Notes: generated by a model not told the origin, from the sequence alone. Shown: positions 1 to 9,396, counted from the stretch's first letter. The stretch is DNA of 64,000 nucleotides from Pseudoalteromonas sp. OOF1S-7 (GCF_022347765.1 NZ_JAKRFZ010000006.1:62001-126000); one strand, 5' to 3'. Numbers and translations: made by a program.

Positions 1-1223
1 ACGCCCAACGCGAAGCGCAGTTTAAGGCACAACAGAGCGAACAGGTTCGCATGCTGCGCGAACTGACCGCAAACCGTGACGGTGAGCTAAACCGCTCAGA
101 GCGCCTTGAAACACAGTTTGAAGAAAACGAAATCAAGCTGGGTAACCTGAGCGATACGCTGTCTAAACGCATGGGTTCACTCAAAGAGTTGTTTGGTGTT
201 CTGCAGCAGGTTGCGGGAGACTCAAGCAACAAATTCCGCACGTCAGTGGTCTCTGCCGAAATCCCAAACCGCAGCGCGTTTATGGATGATATGGCACAGC
301 GCATGGGCTCAAGCACCAAGCTTGCGTCAATAGAAGACATTGAAAAAGTCTGGGTTGAGTTACAGCGCGAAATGACCGAGCAGGGTAAAGTCTCTCGCTA
401 TACCTCAGATGTGATTGTCGCCGGTGGTGCCAAAGAGCAAAAAGAAGTACTGCGTGTTGGTGCATTTAACCTGATTGCTGATGGAAAATACCTGTCTTAC
501 AACCCAGAAACTAACACATTGTCTGAGTTGACGCGTCAGCCTACTGCACGCTTCACACAAAGTGCAGCTGACCTTCAGTCTGCGCAATCAGGTATTGTCG
601 ACTTTGCACTTGACCCAACTGGCGGCTCAATTCTGGGTCTGCTGGTTCAGGCGCCAAACACCAAAGAGCAGGTCGAGCAGGGCGGTGCTGTCGGTTATGT
701 CATCCTGGGCGTAGGTTTGCTTGCACTGTTAATTGCCATCGAGCGCTTTATATCTCTGATGATTATGGGTGCTAAGATCAATCGCCAGCTAAAAGACTCT
801 GTTGCACGTGAAGACAACCCGCTGGGTCGTGTTATGAAAGTTAAAGAGCAACACCCGAATGTAGCGTATGACACACTTGAGCTTAAGTTAAGTGAAGCAA
901 TTCTGCGTGAGATGCCGAAAATTACCCGTAACCTGACCCTGATTAAGATTATTTCAGTAGTTGCCCCGTTGCTTGGTCTACTGGGTACGGTAACCGGTAT
1001 GATCAATACCTTCCAGGCAATTACACTGTTTGGTACAGGTGACCCGAAACTCATGGCAGGTGGTATTTCTACTGCACTTGTTACGACAGTGCTGGGTCTG
1101 GTGGTTGCTATCCCAACCGTGTTCCTATACACCCTGCTTAACACACGCTCTCGTAACTTGCTGCTTATTCTGCAAGAGCAAAGCGCCGGCATCATCGCTG
1201 AACGCAGCGAGAAAGGAGCGTAA
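1..1223 (+). CDS. ttpC: TtpC-like long ExbB/MotA-TolQ proton-channel protein, 5' truncated by window
   Basis: The reading frame is open from the left edge of the window, so the first visible ATG at 51 is probably internal. The N-terminal half is charged and likely coiled coil or periplasmic. The C-terminal ~180 residues form a MotA/TolQ/ExbB domain with three hydrophobic segments, including the conserved stretch APLLGLLGTVTGMINTF. In Vibrio and Alteromonadales this long ExbB homologue (TtpC) is an extra inner-membrane component of TonB2 systems, and a short ExbB, ExbD and TonB follow here in that order. Its stop is three bases before the next GTG start, so translational coupling is likely. 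The missing N-terminus probably holds a signal peptide; a DUF3450 gene is often found just upstream in such operons but lies outside this window. Confidence 0.85.
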   Translation, partial: AQREAQFKAQQSEQVRMLRELTANRDGELNRSERLETQFEENEIKLGNLSDTLSKRMGSLKELFGVLQQVAGDSSNKFRTSVVSAEIPNRSAFMDDMAQRMGSSTKLASIEDIEKVWVELQREMTEQGKVSRYTSDVIVAGGAKEQKEVLRVGAFNLIADGKYLSYNPETNTLSELTRQPTARFTQSAADLQSAQSGIVDFALDPTGGSILGLLVQAPNTKEQVEQGGAVGYVILGVGLLALLIAIERFISLMIMGAKINRQLKDSVAREDNPLGRVMKVKEQHPNVAYDTLELKLSEAILREMPKITRNLTLIKIISVVAPLLGLLGTVTGMINTFQAITLFGTGDPKLMAGGISTALVTTVLGLVVAIPTVFLYTLLNTRSRNLLLILQEQSAGIIAERSEKGA

Positions 1224-1225
1224 TT

Positions 1226-1753
1226 GTGGTTCTTTTAGTAGATGCAATTAATGCGCTACGTGAGTTCCTAGATACAGGTGGCCAGGTTCTCCTGGTCATC
1301 GGACTGGTCACATTTCTGATGTGGTTGTTGATCCTCGAGCGCTTTATGTTTGTGTTCGGCAAGTTCAGAACGTATCGCAAAGATCTGCTGAACAGCTGGA
1401 GCAGCCGAGAGGAAAGAAACAGCTGGAATGCAGAGCAGATCCGCCAGGCCATGATCTCACGAGCCGGTATTCAGCTTAACAGTAACTTACCTTATATCAA
1501 TGTCATGGTTGCCCTGTGCCCCTTACTGGGTTTGCTCGGCACTGTGACCGGCATGATTGAAGTCTTTAATGTCATGGCAATCACAGGCTCCGGCAGTGCC
1601 CGCTCGATGGCAGCCGGTGTATCCAAGGCAACCATTCCTACTATGGCTGGTATGGTTGGCGCGCTGTCCGGGGTGTTTGCCTCGACCTTTTTGCAACGCA
1701 AAGCGAAGCGCGAAGTAGAATTGCTGGAAGACAAGCTGTTGCTTGACCACTAG
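1226..1753 (+). CDS. exbB: ExbB proton-channel subunit of TonB2 system
   Basis: A 175-residue ExbB/TolQ family inner-membrane protein that with ExbD converts proton motive force into TonB movement. It starts with GTG two bases after the TtpC stop, downstream of the AGAAAGGAG element that ends ttpC. One N-terminal membrane segment is followed by a cytoplasmic part and the family core LLGLLGTVTGMIEVFN, then a third membrane segment. The short length matches ExbB2-type proteins rather than the ~240-residue ExbB1. It is the second visible gene of the operon. Confidence 0.9.
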   Translation: MVLLVDAINALREFLDTGGQVLLVIGLVTFLMWLLILERFMFVFGKFRTYRKDLLNSWSSREERNSWNAEQIRQAMISRAGIQLNSNLPYINVMVALCPLLGLLGTVTGMIEVFNVMAITGSGSARSMAAGVSKATIPTMAGMVGALSGVFASTFLQRKAKREVELLEDKLLLDH

Positions 1754-1774
1754 AAAAGAATTTGAGGAAACAAA

Positions 1775-2185
1775 ATGAGAGCTCCACTAGCAAAGGTTTT
1801 TCAGGAAGAAGAAGCCGAAGAAATTAACATGACGCCGATGCTGGACGTTGTATTTATCATGCTGATCTTCTTTATCGTTACCGCGTCTTTCGTCAAAGAA
1901 GCGGGCATAGATGTAAACCGCCCGGAGGCGGCGACAGCTGTGAAAAAGCAGCGCGCCAATATCCTGGTTGCCATTTCAGATAAAGGCGAGATTTGGATCA
2001 ACAAACGCCAGGTTGATATCCGCGCTGTACAGGCCAACATCGAGCGTCTGAAAGCGGAAAATCCACAGGGCAGCGTGGTTATTCAGGCGGATAAAAAAGC
2101 AACTACAGATACCTTAATCAAGGTAATGGATGCATCGCGTGCTGCAGGCGCGTTTGATGTATCGATTGCAGCACAGGAATCATAG
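1775..2185 (+). CDS. exbD: ExbD biopolymer transport protein of TonB2 system
   Basis: A 136-residue ExbD/TolR family protein with a short cytoplasmic N-terminus, a single membrane helix and a periplasmic domain. The motif INMTPMLDVVFIMLIFF contains the conserved membrane aspartate that carries protons in the ExbB-ExbD motor. A clear GAGGAAAC ribosome site precedes the ATG. It lies 21 bases after exbB and 9 bases before tonB, fitting one transcript. Confidence 0.92.
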   Translation: MRAPLAKVFQEEEAEEINMTPMLDVVFIMLIFFIVTASFVKEAGIDVNRPEAATAVKKQRANILVAISDKGEIWINKRQVDIRAVQANIERLKAENPQGSVVIQADKKATTDTLIKVMDASRAAGAFDVSIAAQES

Positions 2186-2194
2186 GATTAGAAA

Positions 2195-2800
2195 ATGCGT
2201 TACTTACTAGCACTCGTTATTGCAGGTATTGTGACTTTTTTCTTGTTTCTCGGTATGCAAGCACTGATCACAGGCGGCGAAGGCAAAATGGAAGAGCCCG
2301 TCAAAGGCAATGTACTTGACTTTGTTCGCCTGAAAAAAGAAGAAACAGTTCAGAAAAAAGAACGCAAGCCACAAAAACCACCAACGCCAAAAGAGCCGCC
2401 TCCACCTATGGATGCGCCTCAGATGCAAAGTAATAACCTCGATGCAGCAGGCGCTGACTTTAACTTTAGCGCAGACGTTGCAGCTGATGTAGACCTTGCC
2501 GGAGGACTGGCACTCGAATCCAGTGATGGTGAATATCTACCAATCGTTAAGGTTGCGCCAGTCTATCCCAGGCGTGCGCTGTCACGCGGTATCGAAGGAT
2601 ACGTGATCGTTGAGTTCATAGTGACGAAACAAGGCACGGTAAGAGATCCGGTTGTCGTGAAAGCTGAGCCGGAGAATATTTTTGAGCGTGCGGCAATGGA
2701 TGCGGCTTTGAAATTTAAGTACAAGCCACGTGTTGTGAACGGTGAAGCGGTAGAAGTAGCCGGTGTTCAGAACAAGATCTCATTCCAGATCAATGGCTAA
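2195..2800 (+). CDS. tonB: TonB2-type energy transducer
   Basis: A 201-residue TonB with an N-terminal membrane anchor (about residues 5-25), a Lys/Pro-rich spacer around residues 45-75, and a C-terminal TonB domain. The C-terminal domain shows the typical SRGIEGYVIVEFIVTKQGTV segment and the ending YKPRVVNGEAVEVAGV. It spans the periplasm and touches the TonB box of outer-membrane receptors; one such receptor is encoded at 6.1-8.8 kb. The short spacer is normal for the TonB2 class. Confidence 0.92.
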   Translation: MRYLLALVIAGIVTFFLFLGMQALITGGEGKMEEPVKGNVLDFVRLKKEETVQKKERKPQKPPTPKEPPPPMDAPQMQSNNLDAAGADFNFSADVAADVDLAGGLALESSDGEYLPIVKVAPVYPRRALSRGIEGYVIVEFIVTKQGTVRDPVVVKAEPENIFERAAMDAALKFKYKPRVVNGEAVEVAGVQNKISFQING

Positions 2801-2817
2801 CAGACAAAGGTGCGATT

Positions 2818-4122
2818 ATGAAAGTATTTAAAAAAGTCTTGTTGGCAAGTGCACTTAGTTGCGCCGGCCTGATAGCGCCAAGTATGGTCTCGGTGTTACC
2901 GGGTGTTGACCTGGCGGTTGCACATGCAGAAACCAAAACAAAGCGTGTGCCTGCACTGCGCGAAAAAGTATACAGCCAGCTGGCACGTGCACAAAAGCTG
3001 GCCGACGAAGGCGACGTCAAAGGTGGCCTTGAGGTGCTGGACTCCATTAAAGAACGTTCGGGTAGTATGAACTCTTACGAAATTGCCATGATGCACAATT
3101 TCTATGGGTTTATCTATTACAACGAAAACCAGCTTGATAAAGCCATCGCTTCATTTGAGCAAGTGGTTGCTGAAGAGGCTATTCCAGAGTCACTGCGATT
3201 ATCCACGACTTTTAGTCTGGCGCAATTGGCCATGGCCAATGGTGATTATAGGGCTACTGTCGATTATCTGGAAAGGTGGAAGGAAATTAATACTCAGCCA
3301 ATTAAAAGTAATTATTACGTATTAAAAGCACAAGCTTTATATCAGGATAAAAACTATCAATCGGCTGTCGAAAATATCAATATAGCGATATCATTAACAG
3401 AAAGTGAAGGTAATGTTCCAAAGGAGAGCTGGCTGGTTCTGCAAAGGGCATTATACTACTCAATGAATCAACCTAAAAAGGTTGCTGACGTACTGGAAAA
3501 AATGGTTAAGCTGTTTGATAAGCCAGAATACTGGGTTCAATTAGCGGGTATGTTCGGTGAGCTGGGCAAAGAGAAAAAGCAATTGGCTTTGCTCGAAACA
3601 GCCAAACAGCGCGGCTTTATTAAGAAACGTAGCGACGTTATTCAGCTGGCTCAGGTTTACCTGTTTAATGGTTTACCTTATAAGGCGGCGGTTGCTCTGG
3701 ATGAAGGCATCAAGAATGGGGTTGTCGAAGGCAATGCAAAAAATTATGCCTTTATTGCGGAGGCTTATGTCCAGTCCAAAGACGAAAGCAAGTCGATTGA
3801 CTACTTTGCCAAAGCAGACAAAGCAGTTGACCATGGTAACTACTTACAGCGTATAGCGGAAGTCTATATTAACCTGGAAAAGTTTGACGAAGCTGCCGAC
3901 GCTGCGCGAGCAGCACTTGACAAGGGAGAGCTTAGCTTCGAATCCAATGCCTATGTAGCACTCGGTATGGCGCAGTATAACCTTAAAAATTTCGACGCTT
4001 CTATACTCGCATTTGAACAGGCTGAAAAGCACAAAAAATCGGCTAACCTTGCCAAGCAATGGATTAAATATGTAAAACGAGAAAAAGTTCATGCTGAAAC
4101 GTTAAAGCAAGCTTTGTTATGA
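2818..4122 (+). CDS. Periplasmic TPR protein of the TonB2 operon
   Basis: A 434-residue protein with an N-terminal signal-like segment (about residues 1-38, ending near AHAETK) and repeated helical TPR units through the rest, for example around residues 100-135, 170-200 and 310-400. It is the last gene of the exbB-exbD-tonB transcript, 17 bases after tonB, with a rho-independent terminator right behind it. A TPR protein closing TonB2 operons is conserved in Shewanella and Vibrio relatives; a scaffold role for the TtpC-ExbB-ExbD complex is inferred, not shown here. Confidence 0.8.
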   Translation: MKVFKKVLLASALSCAGLIAPSMVSVLPGVDLAVAHAETKTKRVPALREKVYSQLARAQKLADEGDVKGGLEVLDSIKERSGSMNSYEIAMMHNFYGFIYYNENQLDKAIASFEQVVAEEAIPESLRLSTTFSLAQLAMANGDYRATVDYLERWKEINTQPIKSNYYVLKAQALYQDKNYQSAVENINIAISLTESEGNVPKESWLVLQRALYYSMNQPKKVADVLEKMVKLFDKPEYWVQLAGMFGELGKEKKQLALLETAKQRGFIKKRSDVIQLAQVYLFNGLPYKAAVALDEGIKNGVVEGNAKNYAFIAEAYVQSKDESKSIDYFAKADKAVDHGNYLQRIAEVYINLEKFDEAADAARAALDKGELSFESNAYVALGMAQYNLKNFDASILAFEQAEKHKKSANLAKQWIKYVKREKVHAETLKQALL

Positions 4123-4140
4123 TTTTATAATCGCAACACC

Positions 4141-4167
4141 AAAGCCGCCTTCGGGCGGTTTTTTTAT
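4141..4167 (+). terminator. Rho-independent terminator of the TonB2 operon
   Basis: The stem CCGCC/GGCGG around a TTCG loop is followed by seven T residues, 20 bases after the TPR gene stop. Confidence 0.9.
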
Positions 4168-4290
4168 TCCAGTAAAAATATTTTACCTACAATGGATACT
4201 TTCATTTTTCTGAAAATAAACAGACACACAAATGAAATATAGACTTTATATGATAACGCCAGCTCATTTAAATACACAACGGAGAATAAA

Positions 4291-6015
4291 ATGAAACTTA
4301 CTGGGTTATTCAAAGTAAGCCTTGTTACATCTGCACTTGTACTAGCTGGTTGTGGCGGTGACATCGAAGTAACACCTACAGTTAATGATACAAGCGTTAC
4401 AGATTCAAATAATACAACAACAACTACTAATAATGGCACAGGCGATAATTCCGGTGGTGATAATGGTGGTAATACTGATGGCGATAAAGAGCCAGTTGTT
4501 ACTAACCCATGTGTAAATCGTACCGTTGCTGGCGTAGAAGTTCAGGGTGACTTCCGTAACGACAAGCATTGTTACTATGATACTTCATTCGCAAGTAAAG
4601 CATTAGAAATCAAAGAAAACATTACATTTGATGCATTACCAAATGGTGGCGCACACGTATTCGCTGGCGCACTGTTAATTGGTGAAAACTGTGACACTAG
4701 TACAGGTTGTGCAGTGCCAGAGACTGGTCCTACTCTAACAGTAAAACCTGGTGCCACTATGGCATTTGCTTCAGGTGAAGCGATCATTCGCATATCTCGT
4801 AGCGCTAAAATTATGGCTGAAGGTACGGCTGAGGCGCCTATTACGTTTACATCAGCAAACGACATTGACGAATTTGACATCACTGGCACAGGTCCTCAGT
4901 TTGCTGACTGGGGCGGTATCATGATCAACGGTAAGGGATTAACCAACCAATGTTCTAATGCTGCTCGTGCTGACAATTTATGTAATGTTCCAGCAGAAGG
5001 TATTGTGAGCCATTTCGGTGGCACTAACAATGCAGACGACAGTGGTACAATCAAATACGCTAAAATATTTTATGCTGGCTCTGGTCCACGTGAAGGTGGT
5101 ATCGGTAACGACCTTAACTCACTGACATTGAACGCAGTAGGTTCTGGTTCTAGCTTTGAGTTCCTTCACATTCATCAGGGTTTTGATGATGGTATTGAGT
5201 TCTTCGGTGGCGCTGCAAACATCAAGAATATTGTCGTAACTGATACGCAAGACGACTCTATTGATATCGACGCTGGTTGGCAGGGTAAGGCACAGTTCAT
5301 CTATATTAAACACGGCACTATTAAAACCAAAAAAGATGTGAACTACACTGTCAAAGATGATGATGGAAACAAGATCATCCAGACTATTAAAGCCGGCACT
5401 GATGGTTTCATGGGTAACAATGGCTTTGAAACCGATGGAGAAAAAGAGTCTGGCCCGGAGTACGATGATGTATCTCCATCGAATCCAACAATTGCAAATG
5501 TAACGGTTGTTACCACAGACGGTAGGTCAATCCGTGACAACGACCCTTCTCAGGCTGCAACATTTGACGATGCTATCCGTGGTCATTACTACAACACATT
5601 GTTCATTAAAGAAGATAACGCTACTAATGGTACAGCTTGTCTTCACTTTAAAGACAGTGATGCAGCGCAAAATGCAGTTGACAACAACCTGAACTTCCAC
5701 AGCTCAGCGTTGGCTTGTGTAGCGAATTTCACAGAGTCCAGCAAAGACCTCCCGGGTGAAGCATACACTGCTTGGTGGGATAACGACGGAGCTAGCATCA
5801 TTCTTGATAAAAAAGGTGACGTGCTTGCAGATGACGGATTTTCTACCAATACAGAGTCTGAAGATCTAAAAGCTATTGAAGCAAACGACCTGAAATCTCT
5901 GAACGACACTTTCTTTGATGAAGTTGACTATGTAGGTGCTGTTTCAAGCACAGATACTTCAAGCGTGTGGTACAAGTGGGTTCAAGAGGCTCTTGAATTA
6001 GCAGATAAAGACTAA
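4291..6015 (+). CDS. Surface or periplasmic lipoprotein with beta-helix-like repeats
   Basis: A 574-residue lipoprotein. The N-terminus has a signal peptide and lipobox LVLAGC, so Cys21 is the predicted lipidated residue. Residues ~30-70 form a Thr/Asn/Gly/Asp-rich linker. The rest has short beta-rich repeats with Gly, Asn and Asp turns, such as DDGIEFFGGAANIKNIVV and DDSIDIDAGWQ, suggesting a right-handed parallel beta-helix. It sits between the TonB2 operon and a TonB-dependent receptor in the same direction, so it probably helps capture the same ligand. The ligand cannot be told from sequence. A ~270-base leader separates it from the preceding terminator, so it probably has its own promoter. 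Confidence 0.75.
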   Translation: MKLTGLFKVSLVTSALVLAGCGGDIEVTPTVNDTSVTDSNNTTTTTNNGTGDNSGGDNGGNTDGDKEPVVTNPCVNRTVAGVEVQGDFRNDKHCYYDTSFASKALEIKENITFDALPNGGAHVFAGALLIGENCDTSTGCAVPETGPTLTVKPGATMAFASGEAIIRISRSAKIMAEGTAEAPITFTSANDIDEFDITGTGPQFADWGGIMINGKGLTNQCSNAARADNLCNVPAEGIVSHFGGTNNADDSGTIKYAKIFYAGSGPREGGIGNDLNSLTLNAVGSGSSFEFLHIHQGFDDGIEFFGGAANIKNIVVTDTQDDSIDIDAGWQGKAQFIYIKHGTIKTKKDVNYTVKDDDGNKIIQTIKAGTDGFMGNNGFETDGEKESGPEYDDVSPSNPTIANVTVVTTDGRSIRDNDPSQAATFDDAIRGHYYNTLFIKEDNATNGTACLHFKDSDAAQNAVDNNLNFHSSALACVANFTESSKDLPGEAYTAWWDNDGASIILDKKGDVLADDGFSTNTESEDLKAIEANDLKSLNDTFFDEVDYVGAVSSTDTSSVWYKWVQEALELADKD

Positions 6016-6060
6016 TCAACACGATTAGCTTGTTACTAATTCATTAAGTATTTAGAAGTA

Positions 6061-6083
6061 GGCGCATTGATTGCGCCTTTTTT
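6061..6083 (+). terminator. Hairpin terminator between lipoprotein and receptor genes
   Basis: The inverted repeat GGCGCA/TGCGCC is followed by a T run. It overlaps a possible TTG start at 6067, which argues that the receptor really starts at 6106. Partial read-through could lower receptor expression relative to the lipoprotein. Confidence 0.75.
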
Positions 6084-6105
6084 ACGAGTTTTATCAGGAT
6101 TGCAA

Positions 6106-8793
6106 ATGAATACGCAGATAAAATTAAGAAAAGTAGCTTTGGCAGTGAGTGCTTCTTTGTCGGTTGGTATTGCGACGCCGGTCTTTGCTGAGGAAGCTCA
6201 GGAGATAGAAGAAGTTGTTGCGGTGGGCTCGCGTTTGCAGGGTAGTGCAGCAGCAGTAATTGAAGAGCGTAAAAATCAGGCTTTCGTAGCCGATATCCTT
6301 GGTGCAGAGCAACTCTCTCGTACCGGTGATAGTGACGTCGCATCAGCGCTTCGACGTGTAACGGGTCTTACGCTTGTTGATGGTAAATTCATCTACGTAC
6401 GTGGCCTTGGTGAGCGTTACTCAAGTGCTCGATTAAATGGTGCAGCGGTACCTAGCCCGGATCTGACCCGCAACGTTATTCCTCTGGACATATTCCCATC
6501 GAGCATCATAGAGAGCCTGGCCGTTCAAAAAGCCTATTCTCCTTCTATGCCAGCTGCATTTGGTGGGGGTAACATAGACATTCGAACTAAGTCAGTTCCG
6601 AGCGAATTTGTAGCCAATATTGAGGTAGGAGTTGGTCAGAATCTTAACTCTCAGGATGGATACACGTTTAACAGAAGTGACAGTGGTATTCCTGTCGCGG
6701 TTCAGACAGCAATAGTTCGGTATCGTGGTGACCTTTCCCTGCGAGGCATTGTTGAGCGTGAAGGGTTTACCGGTGATGGAGATCTGACTCCCGCAGACCA
6801 GGCACTTGCAGTTAATAAGTCTTTGGTACTCGAATTACCTCGAGATATTCGTGTCAGGGAAGAGTCTCTGGACCCTAACTATGATTTAAAAGCGAGCATT
6901 GGTAACAGCTTTGATGAAAGTTGGCTTGGCGGAACGATCGGCTTTCTAGCTGCTGCATCTTATGACAACGACTGGAAATATTCGGAACGAATGACAGCAG
7001 TCCTAGATCAGTCATTTCAGGAAGGGTGTAAAACAACGTTAGAGACGGCAGAAGACGCAACTAATTCTTGTTATGTGACGGTGAAGGACTCAAAAGAGAC
7101 GTCGCAAACAGAGCGTATCAGTGGTGTATTCAATCTGGGCTATAAATATGAGCAGCACAATGTTTCTTATTCAAAAATTTACCTGGAGGATATTGAGGAG
7201 GAATCTGAACTGTCCACCTCAGAGAGTCCTAATGGTAGTACAGTAAGAACGAAAGCTGCAACGGGCCAGGCATATCGCAATTACGACTTTAACTATGAAG
7301 AGCGTATTTTGGATATCGATCAGGTTGTCGGCCAACACACATTCATGGACTACATGGGTATCGGAGTCGATTGGCAGTATACAGAGTCAAAAGCTGAAAC
7401 AAAGATCCCTACTAATATTAGTTATAACTTCATTGACAATTTTGATGACGCTGAAACTTATCAGAACTCAATAGTGACGGGCGACGATAACCGTATCCTC
7501 TATTCATATACTGAAATGGAAGATAACGTTAAGTCGTACGGCGGAAACCTGACGTTACCATTGTATCTCGAGAACATCGAACTGACTTTTAAAGCTGGTT
7601 ATGATTTCGTTGATCGCGCACGTGTTTACTCAACTTCAGGTTTTGCAATCCACAATGAGACAAACATAGCAATTCCGGTAAATTCCGATTTAGAGGGAAT
7701 TAATGCTATTACTTCTTACTTAAGTGATGACTTTGTTTCAAATAACGATTTTTTGATCGCGTTCAATGAACCAACGGCTCCAAGTGCTGATGACTACATC
7801 GCAGCACAGAAAATAGATGCTGGCTACTTTGAGTTTGACGCTATTTTCAACAACACCTGGCGTTTAAGTGGCGGTATTCGCTATGAAGATTTCAAACAGG
7901 TGTCGATTGGTACCTCAAGCTTGATTTTTGATCGTGTCACGCACAGCACTATCTATTCGGAAGAGCGGATCCTTGCTGGTACAGTTAACGAAGACGATTT
8001 CTTTAACGCACTGTCGATGACTTATCTCGGCGGTGAGAAGTATCAGATACGATTTGGTTATGGTGAAACAGTTGTTCGCCCTGATTTACGTGAATTAGTT
8101 CCGGTCGCATATTTTGATCCATTGACCGATATTCGGACAATCGGTGTCTCGGGACTCAAGAGTAGCGAACTGAATAATTATGATGCACGATTTGAATACT
8201 ATATGGATAACGGCGACAATTTCTCTGTTGGTGCCTTCTATAAAGATATTACAGCGCCGATAGAGTCGATATTGCAAGTTGGCGATGAAGATTATACAGC
8301 CACATTTGTAAATGGCGAAACCGGTGAAGTGTACGGTGTCGAAGCCGAGTGGTTATACGACCTGTCGGGTGTTGTCAGTGGCTTCTTCACCTCTGGTAAC
8401 GTCACACTGAGTGACTCAGAAGTTGAGATTGACCCGGCGCGAGCGGGTAACCTGACAAACCCAACCAAGCGTATGACGGGGCACTCTAAGTACGTAGTTA
8501 ACTTACAGCTTAACTACGATTCTGCAGATGGCCAGCACAGTAGCTCTCTTGTATATAATGTATTTGGCGAGCGGATCCTGGCTTCGGGGATCGGTGGTCG
8601 CGAGGATGCGTTTGAACAGCCATTCCACTCATTAGACCTGGTTTATACCTGGTATCCGGATTTTAATTCGCAGGTGAAGTTCAAGGTTCAGAACTTACTT
8701 GATGAAGAACAGGAAGTGACCCAGTCGGACTATATTGTTCGCCAAAAAGAAGTGGGCACCAGTGTAAGCTTGAGCTACAAGTATGAATTTTAA
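6106..8793 (+). CDS. TonB-dependent outer-membrane receptor
   Basis: An 895-residue TonB-dependent receptor. I chose the ATG at 6106 because it begins a clean signal peptide (about 28 residues, ending PVFAEEA) and has GGAT upstream. The frame is open to a TTG at 6067, but that lies in a terminator hairpin. After the signal comes a TonB-box-like EEVVAVG, then a plug domain with the family motifs IYVRGLGERYSS and AFGGGNIDIRTKS. The remainder is a 22-strand barrel ending in an aromatic residue (YKYEF). The plug resembles the Xanthomonas/Caulobacter-type receptors common for complex carbohydrates or other large substrates. The neighbouring TonB2 system and lipoprotein are its likely partners. The substrate is unknown. 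Confidence 0.88.
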   Translation: MNTQIKLRKVALAVSASLSVGIATPVFAEEAQEIEEVVAVGSRLQGSAAAVIEERKNQAFVADILGAEQLSRTGDSDVASALRRVTGLTLVDGKFIYVRGLGERYSSARLNGAAVPSPDLTRNVIPLDIFPSSIIESLAVQKAYSPSMPAAFGGGNIDIRTKSVPSEFVANIEVGVGQNLNSQDGYTFNRSDSGIPVAVQTAIVRYRGDLSLRGIVEREGFTGDGDLTPADQALAVNKSLVLELPRDIRVREESLDPNYDLKASIGNSFDESWLGGTIGFLAAASYDNDWKYSERMTAVLDQSFQEGCKTTLETAEDATNSCYVTVKDSKETSQTERISGVFNLGYKYEQHNVSYSKIYLEDIEEESELSTSESPNGSTVRTKAATGQAYRNYDFNYEERILDIDQVVGQHTFMDYMGIGVDWQYTESKAETKIPTNISYNFIDNFDDAETYQNSIVTGDDNRILYSYTEMEDNVKSYGGNLTLPLYLENIELTFKAGYDFVDRARVYSTSGFAIHNETNIAIPVNSDLEGINAITSYLSDDFVSNNDFLIAFNEPTAPSADDYIAAQKIDAGYFEFDAIFNNTWRLSGGIRYEDFKQVSIGTSSLIFDRVTHSTIYSEERILAGTVNEDDFFNALSMTYLGGEKYQIRFGYGETVVRPDLRELVPVAYFDPLTDIRTIGVSGLKSSELNNYDARFEYYMDNGDNFSVGAFYKDITAPIESILQVGDEDYTATFVNGETGEVYGVEAEWLYDLSGVVSGFFTSGNVTLSDSEVEIDPARAGNLTNPTKRMTGHSKYVVNLQLNYDSADGQHSSSLVYNVFGERILASGIGGREDAFEQPFHSLDLVYTWYPDFNSQVKFKVQNLLDEEQEVTQSDYIVRQKEVGTSVSLSYKYEF

Positions 8794-9199
8794 GTAATTC
8801 ACCTCAAATTTAAAGTTGCCGCCATATCTCGGCGGCGGCTTTATCTTATCGCCCTTTCGGATGTTCTGAACATAGGTTTACTCTTGCGTAAATTTCAATT
8901 TATCCCAAGTCAGTATTTGCTAAACCAGGTACGGATGATAAAAAAATTAGCTTAATGTTTGGTTAATGCTGCATTTGACTTGTTCTGAGTCAATATGTGA
9001 AGCTTGAAATGATGGTAAAAAGTTAAACTAATGTGACAGTGAAAGCTTGCTAAACTAGGAAAATATTTTCTTACTTTTCAGTTTGTTGTAATCAAAACTT
9101 CTTGAACACTCGTTAGAATTAAGCCATACTTTGTTCTCACATACTAAATCAGAATTTTGGCAATTAGACTGAGTTTCTGGTCGCCAACAACCCGGTTCT

Positions 9200-9277
9200 A
9201 AACTGCTGCCTTCGGTGGCAGTATGGGACACAACCTTTACATGTTGTATCCAAACCCCGCTTTCGCGGGGTTTTTTA
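9200..9277 (+). ncRNA. Possible structured small RNA or attenuator leader
   Basis: Three successive hairpins lie within 80 bases: ACTGCTGCC-TTCG-GTGGCAGT, then ACAAC/GTTGT, then the GC-rich terminator stem AACCCCGC/GCGGGGTT with six T residues. No reading frame runs through this on the plus strand. It could be the 3' end of a small RNA or an attenuator for asd about 120 bases downstream. I could not match it to the lysine riboswitch consensus. Confidence 0.35.
9252..9277 (+). terminator. Strong intrinsic terminator upstream of asd
   Basis: AACCCCGC, loop TTTC, GCGGGGTT, then a T run. Because no plus-strand gene ends here, it implies a short upstream transcript. Confidence 0.85.
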
Positions 9278-9338
9278 TCATTAATGTTCACTTTCAACGC
9301 TAAAAGTATAGTTTCTTCGGATAATGTTTGCTATTTTT

Positions 9339-9354
9339 AGACGTCTAGACATAC
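9339..9354. promoter_or_regulatory. Tandem MetJ-box-like operator
   Basis: AGACGTCT followed directly by AGACATAC matches two adjacent 8-bp met boxes (MetJ consensus AGACGTCT), the first perfectly. It lies about 45 bases before the asd ATG. MetJ with S-adenosylmethionine represses methionine-pathway genes; asd supplies the shared aspartate branch, so control here is a reasonable inference. Confidence 0.6.
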
Positions 9355-9396
9355 CTCTCACGCAAAATACTCAATGAATCAAAAAAAGGTAATACC

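Larger units (their letters stand above)
8794..9396. other. Intergenic region with stacked hairpins upstream of asd
   Basis: No gene is recognised. A GCCGCC/GGCGGC hairpin at 8818-8836 probably ends the receptor transcript. The stretch 8900-9190 is AT-rich without clear structure. From about 9200 three hairpins follow in a row, the last an intrinsic terminator, then a MetJ-like box and the asd start. Confidence 0.6.

Noticed and set aside
9055-9297. 80-codon minus-strand frame upstream of asd
   Set aside because: It runs through the stacked hairpins and terminator, so it is structure rather than a gene.
9055-9396. Lysine riboswitch ahead of asd
   Set aside because: I could not find the conserved lysine-element core; the hairpins are simple and the terminator is ~120 bases from the gene.
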